DNA of 64,000 nucleotides from Collinsella sp. OM04-5 (lineage in GTDB: Bacteria > Actinomycetota > Coriobacteriia > Coriobacteriales > Coriobacteriaceae): contig NZ_QSUU01000013.1 in assembly GCF_003439125.1 (NCBI RefSeq), positions 19,359-83,358 on the forward strand, given 5' to 3'. Made by a program: the position numbers and the translations under genes. The notes below the pieces were generated by a model. The model saw only the letters and a program-made list of their open reading frames with translations, did not search any database and was not told the DNA's origin. Of this stretch, positions 1-6,400 are shown in pieces. The first letter of the stretch is position 1, and each line of letters starts with the position of its first letter.

Positions 1-57
1 AACATGTACGTGATCGTGGAGAAGATGGAGCAGGCCGTGCGCGTTGTGCGCCCGTAG
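1..57 (+). CDS. C-terminal end of a probable YedF-like selenium metabolism protein (partial)
   Basis: Frame 1 is open from the window edge and reads NMYVIVEKMEQAVRVVRP before a TAG at 55-57. The NMYxIVE ending resembles my memory of the C-terminus of YedF-type selenium metabolism proteins (TusA-like plus DsrE-like domains). The next two genes, a DUF3343 protein and a NifS-like desulfurase, are the usual companions of yedF, so context supports the guess. Only 18 residues are visible, so the identity is tentative. Confidence 0.45.
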   Translation, partial: NMYVIVEKMEQAVRVVRP

Positions 58-76
58 CGTATTGGTTGGAGTTGCC

Positions 77-328
77 ATGAGGGAGAAGCGCCCGGCGCTT
101 GTCATCACGTTTCCCACCACGGCGGCCGCCATGGGCTGCGAGTCCCTGTGCATCGAGCGCGGCCTTCCCGGGCGAACGATTCCCGTACCCGGGGAGGTCG
201 CTGCCGGCTGCGGTCTGGCGTGGAAGGCGTTGCCTGCCGATGAGGAACTGCTGCGCGGCGAGCTTGCCGCAGCGGGCATTCCCACCGAGGGCTATACCGT
301 GATTGATATGTGGGAGGTCGTGCGATGA
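77..328 (+). CDS. DUF3343 small protein (putative Se/S carrier)
   Basis: An 83-residue protein starting MREKRPALVITFPTT. The start is ATG 77, preceded by GGAG at 68-71; an upstream in-frame start at 44 has no such site. It carries the family features: TFPTTAAAMGCESLCIERGLPGR in the middle (Cys after a MGCE turn), then a PVPGEVAAGCGLAWK segment with the second conserved Cys. DUF3343 proteins co-occur with YedF, SelD and NifS-like enzymes, and a role in handling selenium or persulfide sulfur has been suggested; the biochemical role is not established. Its stop overlaps the start of the desulfurase (ATGA at 325-328), indicating translational coupling. A paralogue sits at 28,002. Confidence 0.8.
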   Translation: MREKRPALVITFPTTAAAMGCESLCIERGLPGRTIPVPGEVAAGCGLAWKALPADEELLRGELAAAGIPTEGYTVIDMWEVVR

Positions 329-1464
329 TCTACCTGGATAACGCGGCGACGACCATGCACAAGCCGCAGGCGGTCATCGATGCCGTGACGCAGGCGATGT
401 GCTCGCTCGGCAATGCCGGGCGCGGTGCCACGTCGGGTGCGCTCGATGCGGCGCGTACCATCCACGGCTGCCGCGCCAAGCTTGCGCGCCTTTTGGGTTG
501 CCCGAGGGCGGACCATGTGTGCTTTACGCCCAACTCCACCGCGGCGCTCAACACCGTCATCAATGGTGTGGTGCGCCCCGGCGACCGCGTGGTCACGACG
601 GTGCTCGAGCACAACTCCGTGCTGCGTCCGCTCAACCGCCTGGCGGTAGAGCAGGACGTGACCGTTGAGCATGCGGGCTGCGACGCGAACGGCGTGCTCG
701 ACTATGACGAGCTCGAGCGGTTGATCACGCCGGGCACACGTGTCGTGGTGGTGACGCACGCCTCCAATGTGACCGGCAACTCGGTCGACATTGCACGCGT
801 AGCCGCCATGGCCCATGCGGCCGGTGCGCTCGTGATCGTCGATGCCTCGCAGTCTGCCGGCACGGCGCATATCGATATGCAAGCCATGGGGCTCGACGTG
901 GTGTGCTTTACCGGCCACAAGGGGCTCATGGGTCCGCAGGGGACCGGCGGGCTGGCCGTGGCAGAGGGTATTGACGTGGCTCCGTGGGCCATGGGCGGCA
1001 CCGGTGTACACAGCTTCGATGAGCTGCAGCCATTGGGGTGGCCCACACGCCTAGAGGCCGGTACGCTCAACGGACATGGCATCGCGGGCCTTTCCGCTGG
1101 TCTCGACTTTATCGAGGCCCAGGGTGGGGTCGAGGCGATTGCGGCGCGTGAGCGCGCGCTTGCTGAACGCTTCCTTGCCGGTGTGCGCGAAATACCCGGC
1201 ATTGCGCTCTACGGTGCGTTTGACCAGCCCGTGCACTCGGCGATTGTGTCGCTCAACGTAGGCGATATCGACTCTGCCGAGATCTCGGACGCGCTCATGC
1301 AAGGGTGGGGGATTGCGACGCGCCCCGGCGCCCATTGCGCTCCGCTCATGCACCGTGCGCTAGGGACCGAGCGTCAGGGTGTCGTTCGCTTCTCGTTTGG
1401 GTATTTCAACACGGACGAGGAAGTCGACACCGCGATTGACGCTTTGCGCGATTTAGCCTGCTAG
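325..1464 (+). CDS. NifS-like cysteine desulfurase family aminotransferase (class V)
   Basis: A 379-residue PLP enzyme starting MIYLDNAATT, the classic N-terminus of cysteine desulfurases. The PLP lysine is Lys199 in TGHKGLMGPQG, the ASNVTGN motif lies ahead of it, and the likely catalytic cysteine is Cys338 in RPGAHCAP. The reaction is removal of sulfur (or selenium from selenocysteine) to leave an enzyme persulfide or perselenide. The match is to the class-V subgroup often found beside yedF and DUF3343 in Sec-using and selenium-dependent molybdenum hydroxylase organisms, so selenium mobilisation is the inferred role. The start overlaps the upstream stop by 4 bases. A Rho-independent terminator follows. 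Confidence 0.87.
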   Translation: MIYLDNAATTMHKPQAVIDAVTQAMCSLGNAGRGATSGALDAARTIHGCRAKLARLLGCPRADHVCFTPNSTAALNTVINGVVRPGDRVVTTVLEHNSVLRPLNRLAVEQDVTVEHAGCDANGVLDYDELERLITPGTRVVVVTHASNVTGNSVDIARVAAMAHAAGALVIVDASQSAGTAHIDMQAMGLDVVCFTGHKGLMGPQGTGGLAVAEGIDVAPWAMGGTGVHSFDELQPLGWPTRLEAGTLNGHGIAGLSAGLDFIEAQGGVEAIAARERALAERFLAGVREIPGIALYGAFDQPVHSAIVSLNVGDIDSAEISDALMQGWGIATRPGAHCAPLMHRALGTERQGVVRFSFGYFNTDEEVDTAIDALRDLAC

Positions 1465-1480
1465 AGCGTATATACTTGCG

Positions 1481-1508
1481 GGACGGGTCTTATGCCCGTC
1501 CTGTTTTT
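1481..1508 (+). terminator. Rho-independent terminator after the desulfurase gene
   Basis: GGACGGG at 1481-1487 pairs with CCCGTCC at 1495-1501, with a 7-nt loop, followed by TGTTTTT. It lies 17 bases after the desulfurase stop and separates it from brnQ. Confidence 0.8.
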
Positions 1509-1531
1509 GTTTCGATTCGAAAGGTGCTCTT

Positions 1532-2890
1532 ATGGCCTCATCCGCCTCGCGTGGTCTACGCTCCGACCATGTCGTTACCGTCGGCATCGCCCTGTTCTCG
1601 ATGCTCTTTGGCGCCGGCAACCTCATTATTCCGCCGCTGCTGGCGCTGCAGGCAGGTTCTGCCACGCCGGTCGCCATGCTCGGCTTTCTGATTGCAGCCA
1701 TCGGCCTGCCCGTCATGGGCTTTATCGCCGTCGCGCTCGCCGGCACGGCCCGCGAGCTGGCCGGGCGCGTGCACCCCAAGTTTGGTGAGTTCTTTGTCGC
1801 GGCTGTGTATCTGGCCATCGGTCCGTGCCTGGCCATTCCGCGCACGAGCTCCACGGCGTTCGAAATGCTGGTGCCGCTGCTACCCGAGGGTGTTTCGCTC
1901 GGCACGGCACGTCTGGTGTTTGCCATCGGGTTCTTCGTCGTCGCGTTTGCGCTCACGCTGCGTCCGGGCGTCATCACGCGCGTGCTCGGTCGCATTACGG
2001 GCCCCGCGCTTATCGCGCTCATCGTGCTGGTTGTGGGTGCTGCCGTGATCTCGCCGCTGGGACCGGCCGCCGCGCCTCAGGCTCCCTACGATGCGGGCGC
2101 TGCCGTGCAAGGCTTTTTGACCGGCTATCAGACCATGGACCTGCTCGCGTCGCTCGCCTTCGGCATTATCATCGCCGAGACCATCCACGAGCTGGGTGTT
2201 ACCGATGACAAGCGCGTGGCCTTCGAGATTTCGCGTTCCGGTGTGATCGCCGGCGTGCTCATGGCCGTCATCTACTGCGGCCTGGCGCTTGCCGGCATGC
2301 AGCTCGGCACGGTTATGCCCGATGCTACCAACGGCGCCGCCATCCTCGCCCGTTCGGCCTCTATGCACTTTGGTCTTGTCGGCACGGTCGTGGTCTTTGC
2401 GATCTTTTTCCTTGCCTGCATGAACGTGTGCATCGGCCTCATCAGCTGCTGCTCGCGTTACTTCTGCGAGACGTATGTGGTTAAAGGGGGAGCGGAGGCT
2501 TCCGAGGAGGCTATGCGCCGTCCCTTTGCGATTCTCGCCTTTGTGTTCGCGGCGTTTTCGTGCGTGCTCTCCAACGTGGGCCTCGACATGATCCTCATGT
2601 TCTCGGTGCCCATGCTCAACGCCTTGTATCCCGTTGCCATCGTGCTGGTACTGATGGGCCTGGTGCACGGTTTTTGCGATGCGCATCCGCAGGTGTGGGT
2701 TTGGGTCGGCGGCGTTGTCGCGGTGCAGAGCGTAATCACTTCGGTCCGCGATGCGTTCTTTGCTGGCGCGTGGCTGCCGTTCGATGCGCTGCCGTTGGCG
2801 GATATCGGTGCCGCGTGGGCGCCGGTTGCTGTGGCGGCGTTTGTGATCGGTTTGGTTCATAGCCAGTTTGTCGCACATTCGAGGAGCTAG
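1532..2890 (+). CDS. brnQ: BrnQ-type branched-chain amino acid carrier
   Basis: A 452-residue polytopic membrane protein with about 12 hydrophobic segments from HVVTVGIALFSMLFGAGNLIIPP near the N-terminus to AFVIGLVHSQFV near the end. The SMLFGAGNLIIPP segment, and the PRTSSTAFEM segment after residue 95, are typical of the LIVCS family (BrnQ), which imports leucine, isoleucine and valine with Na+ or H+. Length equals that of the family (about 440). ATG 1532 follows GAAAGG at 1519-1524. It stands alone between a terminator upstream and a tRNA promoter downstream. I see no regulatory site. Confidence 0.9.
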   Translation: MASSASRGLRSDHVVTVGIALFSMLFGAGNLIIPPLLALQAGSATPVAMLGFLIAAIGLPVMGFIAVALAGTARELAGRVHPKFGEFFVAAVYLAIGPCLAIPRTSSTAFEMLVPLLPEGVSLGTARLVFAIGFFVVAFALTLRPGVITRVLGRITGPALIALIVLVVGAAVISPLGPAAAPQAPYDAGAAVQGFLTGYQTMDLLASLAFGIIIAETIHELGVTDDKRVAFEISRSGVIAGVLMAVIYCGLALAGMQLGTVMPDATNGAAILARSASMHFGLVGTVVVFAIFFLACMNVCIGLISCCSRYFCETYVVKGGAEASEEAMRRPFAILAFVFAAFSCVLSNVGLDMILMFSVPMLNALYPVAIVLVLMGLVHGFCDAHPQVWVWVGGVVAVQSVITSVRDAFFAGAWLPFDALPLADIGAAWAPVAVAAFVIGLVHSQFVAHSRS

Positions 2891-2901
2891 AATATCGCCG
2901 C

Positions 2902-2930
2902 TTGCACAGGCGGGGAGTCTCCCCTATAAT
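2902..2930 (+). promoter_or_regulatory. Sigma-70-type promoter of the tRNA-Pro/tRNA-Gly pair
   Basis: TTGCAC at 2902-2907 and a perfect TATAAT at 2925-2930 are separated by 17 bases. It lies about 50 bases upstream of tRNA-Pro with no gene between. Confidence 0.75.
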
Positions 2931-2981
2931 TTCCTTCGCTTTGGGACACGCAAGGTTTATGCCTTAGCTGCTCAACACCTT

Positions 2982-3058
2982 CGGGACGTGGCGCAGTTTG
3001 GTAGCGCGCCTGCTTTGGGAGCAGGATGTCGCAGGTTCAAATCCTGTCGTCCCGACCA
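2982..3058 (+). tRNA. tRNA-Pro (UGG), CCA encoded
   Basis: Cloverleaf with acceptor CGGGACG (2982-2988) pairing CGTCCCG (3048-3054), discriminator A, and encoded CCA at 3056-3058. The anticodon stem CCTGC/GCAGG encloses the loop TTTGGGA, giving anticodon TGG. The T arm contains GGTTCAAATCC. Confidence 0.95.
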
Positions 3059-3064
3059 TATCTT

Positions 3065-3138
3065 GCGGGCGTAGTTCAATGGTAGAACCCCAGCCTTCCA
3101 AGCTGATGACGCGGGTTCGATTCCCGTCGCCCGCTCCA
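3065..3138 (+). tRNA. tRNA-Gly (UCC), CCA encoded
   Basis: Acceptor GCGGGCG (3065-3071) pairs CGCCCGC (3128-3134), discriminator T, CCA at 3136-3138. The anticodon loop CTTCCAA gives anticodon TCC. It is 6 bases after tRNA-Pro and almost certainly cotranscribed. Confidence 0.95.
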
Positions 3139-3149
3139 TAAGATAGATG

Positions 3150-3185
3150 AATGGCTCTGATTCCTTTTGGAACCAGAGCCATTTT
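3150..3185 (+). terminator. Rho-independent terminator of the tRNA operon
   Basis: AATGGCTCTG (3150-3159) pairs with CAGAGCCATT (3174-3183), with extra TTCC/GGAA pairing in the loop and a short T run. Confidence 0.8.
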
Positions 3186-3219
3186 CATATACATGCCGGG
3201 GACCCGACATCCCCTCCTA

Positions 3220-3286
3220 AGTTGCGGTGAAATATGGACTGTTTTTTGGCTTATTTGGCCCATGTAGTCCGTATTTCACCGCAACT
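3220..3286. repeat. Palindromic intergenic repeat family, copy A
   Basis: Arm AGTTGCGGTGAAATATGGAC begins at 3220 and its inverse ends at 3286 (GTATTTCACCGCAACT), around a 25-base loop; one mismatch lies in the inner arm. The left flank CATCCCCTCCTA is shared with other copies. Copies B-E are at 4505, 26,979, 30,133 and 42,396. Confidence 0.9.
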
Positions 3287-3471
3287 ATTTGTAAGGTTGG
3301 ATTTTGATGCCGTTGGGAGGGTCGTAGTGACCGTCTACCGAGAGTGGAAATATTTTCTGAAGCCCTGACCTGCGGCGTCAAGCTTTTGGCCAGCTTTTGG
3401 CAAGGCCTGCGGACAGAAGCATGCGATAGCGTAATGGTATTCTCTCCGCCGTGATGGTTATGGGGTTGGCC

Positions 3472-4470
3472 ATGCTCGATAAAGGCAAACATTTTCCTCA
3501 GTCATATGCAAGGATGCTATTCTCGGTCCTTGGAATTCATCAAGATGGACAGCTGCTTATAACAATTGATCCTTGGGATGAACGCCGTGCGCGCGAGCTT
3601 ATGCAGGAAGAGCTCATGCTTCGTCTTTACAACCATGTGTATGCGGATCCGGTCTATTGGAATAATCTTGGGGTTGAAGATCGCATCTTTCAGTTGGCAT
3701 CCGCTATTGCGGTCGTTGAACCGGATGCTGTGTTTTGCGGATCGACGGCAGCGCTGCTCTACGGCATCGGCTCGGCGTATACGCTTCTGGATAAAGTGCA
3801 AGTGCTGCTGCCACGGTCTACAAGGCGCGATACATATGAGTTCGTTGAGTATCGTCGATGGCGCCCGGGCGAGGTATGGCGGCTCGGCCCGTTTACGCTG
3901 ACAGACCCCTATCGGACGGTGGTCGATATTGCCCGCACGAGTGCATTTCGGTATGCGCTTGGTTACGTCGATGGATTGGCTCGTGAGTATGATGTCGACC
4001 GCGAGGAGCTGCGCGCGTATGCGCAGGCCAATTGCCGCGGTTTGCATGGCATTGCGCGTGCGTTTGACGTGTTCGAGTATATGGACGGAAGGTCGGATAA
4101 CGGGGGAGAGTCCGAGGCGCGAGCGGCAATGATCCTTGCTGGAGTCGTTGCGCCTGAGCTTCAGGTTGAGATTGCTCGACCAGGAAATGCCGGCTATTAT
4201 CTGGCAGATTATGGTTGGCGGATGCCAGATGGGTCATGGATGTTGGCAGAGCTTCATGGTTTGGGTAAGTTTGAGGACGAAACTCAAAAAGATTTGGAAC
4301 ATGCTGCGGCAAAAACCTATCGAGCCGCCTTATTGCGCGATGCGAACTTACGTGCCATGGGTCATAACGTCATTCATTTCAAGCTATCGGACACATATGA
4401 TGTCGAAGAGTTTGGCGCTATGATGCGCGGCTACAGTATCCCAACTACAAAGCCTTTTGCGGATTCCTGA
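3472..4470 (+). CDS. AbiEi-like / DUF559-like two-domain protein
   Basis: A protein of about 332 residues, 339 if GTG 3451 is used. No start has a strong ribosome site; ATG 3472 is preceded by GGGG at 3463-3466, so the start is uncertain. The middle shows FCGSTAALLYGI, then VQVLLPRSTRR and TLTDPYRTVVDIART, the pattern of actinobacterial AbiEi-type proteins (GS/HRTAAxLxGL... SPxRTxxDxAR). The C-terminal third (GGESEARAAMILAGV, LQVEIARPG, LADYGWRMPDGSWMLAELHG) looks like the PD-(D/E)XK-type fold of DUF559 endonuclease-like domains. No partner AbiEii toxin is adjacent. A role in phage defence or regulation is inference only. It lies alone between repeat copies A and B. Confidence 0.6.
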   Translation: MLDKGKHFPQSYARMLFSVLGIHQDGQLLITIDPWDERRARELMQEELMLRLYNHVYADPVYWNNLGVEDRIFQLASAIAVVEPDAVFCGSTAALLYGIGSAYTLLDKVQVLLPRSTRRDTYEFVEYRRWRPGEVWRLGPFTLTDPYRTVVDIARTSAFRYALGYVDGLAREYDVDREELRAYAQANCRGLHGIARAFDVFEYMDGRSDNGGESEARAAMILAGVVAPELQVEIARPGNAGYYLADYGWRMPDGSWMLAELHGLGKFEDETQKDLEHAAAKTYRAALLRDANLRAMGHNVIHFKLSDTYDVEEFGAMMRGYSIPTTKPFADS

Positions 4471-4504
4471 TAGCAGAGACAACCGACTCCGCCGCCCAAC
4501 AATA

Positions 4505-4570
4505 AGTTGCGGTGAAATACGGACTAAAGGCTACTCAGAGACATAAAACAGTCCGTATTTCACCGCAACT
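4505..4570. repeat. Palindromic intergenic repeat family, copy B
   Basis: AGTTGCGGTGAAATACGGAC starts at 4505; its inverse ends at 4570. The right flank TAGGAGGGGATG (4571-4582) is the inverse of the left flank of copy A, so the gene at 3472-4470 is bracketed by outward-matching ends. Confidence 0.92.
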
Positions 4571-4585
4571 TAGGAGGGGATGGGG

Positions 4586-5062
4586 TTAGCTGCGGGGGCG
4601 GTGGCGGAGCTTGTCGATGGTGGAGTCGGTGCTTCGGCTGCGGGCTTCGGCGGCGCGGTCGCGGGCGTCGGCAGCGGTTTGACGCTTGCGGCGGTAGTCG
4701 ATCATGCCTTGGATGATGGGCTTGCCAAAGCTCACGACATCATCGTTGTAGATGGCGGTTCGGGCTGCGAGGAGGCAGTCGGTAAAGTCCATATGCGTTT
4801 TGCCGAACAGTTTGATGGCAAGGGCGACAACGGTGGGCTCGTCGACCATGACGTCATCGAGCAGCCTTTTCATGGCCGCAGCAATCTCAACGCGGGGAAC
4901 CTTATAGACGTCTCGCAGTGTGACCACGACGCGCGTGATGATTTCGGGGTAGACGCGAGCGGTGCGCGTGGCGATGACCTTGGCGGCGCGCGGTGAAAGA
5001 ACTTCGTCGTCGTCAAGCAGGTAGCGCAGGATGACGGTCTCGTCGATGATGGTGCTACTCAT
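4586..5062 (-). CDS. PIN-domain toxin of a type II toxin-antitoxin module
   Basis: A 158-residue protein starting MSSTIIDETVILRYLLDDDE. The IIDETVILRYLL start, the DFTDCLLAA segment in the last third and DDVVSFGK near the end match the acidic-residue layout of PIN-domain ribonucleases (xxDTNxLLRxL, D in the middle, FDxD-like end). A C-terminal tail rich in Arg, Ala and Asp (RDRAAEARSRS) extends beyond the usual domain. The gene overlaps the upstream antitoxin stop by 8 bases, as usual for TA pairs. Known PIN toxins cleave RNA (often tRNA); the target here cannot be told. Confidence 0.75.
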   Translation of the reverse strand: MSSTIIDETVILRYLLDDDEVLSPRAAKVIATRTARVYPEIITRVVVTLRDVYKVPRVEIAAAMKRLLDDVMVDEPTVVALAIKLFGKTHMDFTDCLLAARTAIYNDDVVSFGKPIIQGMIDYRRKRQTAADARDRAAEARSRSTDSTIDKLRHRPRS

Positions 5063-5378
5063 GGATATCTACTTCCTCGGGGCCCAAAATCGAATCGTCA
5101 CTTTCTGTGGCAAGGTATTCAATCCAGGCATTGCGCTCCTCGGCGCGGCGATTGGGGTCACCATATGCTTTGAGCGATTCATAGGCGGCGGTGCCGTCCT
5201 TTGAGCGCACGGCGACCGGCTGAAAGGGGAGTTTGCGCATCAAAATGCTTTGCGCGACAAATAAACGGACAGCCTCGGCGAGCGATGTGCCCATGGCGTC
5301 GTAAAGACGCTCGGCATGCTGCTTGTCTTCCTCGCGAATGCGCACCTGCAGGATGGCTCTTTTTTGAGTCGATGACAT
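5055..5378 (-). CDS. RelB/DinJ-type ribbon-helix-helix antitoxin
   Basis: A 107-residue protein from MSSTQKRAILQVRIREEDK. ATG 5378 is chosen because AGGGGG lies just upstream on the - strand; a longer reading from 5444 has none. The first 45 residues form a ribbon-helix-helix pattern: beta strand AILQVRI, then KQHAERLYDAMGTSLAEAVRLFVAQSI, the signature of RelB/DinJ antitoxins. The acidic C-terminus (ESDDSILGPEEVDIHE) is the likely toxin-binding tail. It is upstream of and overlaps the PIN toxin, so the pair should autoregulate its own promoter near 5380-5450. Confidence 0.8.
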   Translation of the reverse strand: MSSTQKRAILQVRIREEDKQHAERLYDAMGTSLAEAVRLFVAQSILMRKLPFQPVAVRSKDGTAAYESLKAYGDPNRRAEERNAWIEYLATESDDSILGPEEVDIHE

Positions 5379-5601
5379 CACTGGCCCCCTTAATGAGCGT
5401 GCAATATAGTCGGTCAAATGCGGCATGTGCCGATACTTGAGCATCTTATAACGATTACTTTATTTCGCTCAAGTAAATAACCATTAACACGAATACAAGC
5501 GTAGTACATCCAAAATGAGAGCGCGTAAAAATCTCAGAGGTGTACGCATGTAATACACTCACCTTTATAGCTTCTAGAGAATAATTCCAACCTGCCAAAA
5601 C

Positions 5602-5627
5602 CCCTGCAATACACCCGTATTGCAGGG
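5602..5627. promoter_or_regulatory. Perfect 11-bp dyad upstream of the formate operon
   Basis: CCCTGCAATAC (5602-5612) and GTATTGCAGGG (5617-5627) are exact inverse repeats around ACCC. No T run follows on the + strand, so an operator for a dimeric regulator is more likely than a terminator of either strand; the - strand side has only TTTT and no gene reading out of it. Confidence 0.5.
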
Positions 5628-5731
5628 CCTATGCTCAAGTTTGCCCCCTGCAACTGCGTATATTTAACCTGTATATCGTTGGAGGAATTCTATCGAAGTG
5701 CCTGTTTCGCCGCATGCACTCGATACGTCGA

Positions 5732-5780
5732 TGCCGGACCACGGGCGGTCCGGGGCAACGTCGGCAGGGTCTCTCCGGCA
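5732..5780 (+). promoter_or_regulatory. Candidate structured 5' leader with two exclusive hairpins
   Basis: TGCCGGA (5732-5738) can pair with TCCGGCA (5774-5780), while CCGGACC (5734-5740) can instead pair with GGTCCGG (5747-5753). The two stems share bases 5734-5738 and so exclude one another. The element ends 9 bases before the AGGAGGG ribosome site of the first formate-operon gene. Such a layout fits a riboswitch or attenuator; a Moco or tungsten-cofactor riboswitch would suit the operon but I cannot match a consensus. Confidence 0.35.
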
Positions 5781-5805
5781 TGGGATTCAGGAGGGAGTGA
5801 ACAAC

Positions 5806-6324
5806 ATGGGCAATAAACGAGTCGTGGCTGATTCTTCACGCTGCATTGGGTGCCAAACCTGTATGGCGGCGTGCATCGAGGCACACGATATTCCCGGCAA
5901 CATCGCCGCACCTCGCTTGCGCGTAACGCGCACCTACGAGATCTCCGCGCCGGTGGCATGTCACCACTGCGAGGACGCTCCGTGCGCGAAGGCCTGTCCT
6001 ACGGGCGCCTTGTTCTTTGATCCAAAGAACCATCGTATCGGCGTCAACGAGGACAACTGCATCGGCTGCAAGAGTTGCGTTATGGCATGCCCCTTTGGCG
6101 CCGTGAGCGTGGCGACCACGCAGGTCCCCGTCTTGATGGGTGACGTTCGCGTGGGTTCGCAGACTAAGAGCTTCGTGCTCAAGTGCGACCTGTGCGTGGA
6201 CCGTCCCGGCGGTCCGGCATGTGCCGAGGCGTGCCCGACCAAGGGCCTCACCCTGGTAGACGAGGAGCGCCTGGCGGAACTGACCGCCGAGCGTGCCCGC
6301 GCCACCATCGAAAACGAGGCGTAG
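5806..6324 (+). CDS. hydN: HydN-like four-cluster ferredoxin for formate dehydrogenase H
   Basis: A 172-residue iron-sulfur protein starting MGNKRVVADSSRCIGCQTC. ATG 5806 follows AGGAGGG at 5789-5795. Four cysteine groups are visible: CIGCQTCMAAC near residue 13, CHHCEDAPCAKACP near 52, CIGCKSCVMACP near 84, and CDLCVD...CAEACP near 128. This is the pattern and length of HydN/HycB proteins (about 175-205 aa), which carry electrons from FdhF. It lies directly upstream of fdhF. A second protein of this type is hyfA at 8702; this one may be the dedicated FdhF partner, or help FdhF maturation as proposed for HydN. The assignment between the two is inferred. Confidence 0.85.
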   Translation: MGNKRVVADSSRCIGCQTCMAACIEAHDIPGNIAAPRLRVTRTYEISAPVACHHCEDAPCAKACPTGALFFDPKNHRIGVNEDNCIGCKSCVMACPFGAVSVATTQVPVLMGDVRVGSQTKSFVLKCDLCVDRPGGPACAEACPTKGLTLVDEERLAELTAERARATIENEA

Positions 6325-6361
6325 GCGGGCGGCTATATAGGCCCAACGATTGTCAAATACG

Positions 6362-6377
6362 TACCGATTAATCGGTA
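6362..6377. promoter_or_regulatory. 16-bp perfect palindrome upstream of fdhF
   Basis: TACCGATTAATCGGTA reads the same on both strands and lies 23 bases before the fdhF start, just ahead of its ribosome site (AAAGGAAGGAG, 6384-6394). It could be an operator for an internal promoter or a small hairpin in the mRNA. Confidence 0.45.
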
Positions 6378-6400
6378 GCAGAGAAAGGAAGGAGTGTGTC

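Larger units (their letters stand above)
5379..5805. other. Divergent intergenic region between the TA module and the formate operon
   Basis: 427 bases without a convincing gene. It is AT-rich between 5440 and 5690 and must hold the promoters of both the - strand TA pair and the + strand formate operon. Two structured elements are annotated separately (5602-5627 and 5732-5780). I could not assign a confident -35/-10 pair. Short ORFs here have no ribosome site or recognisable sequence. Confidence 0.6.
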
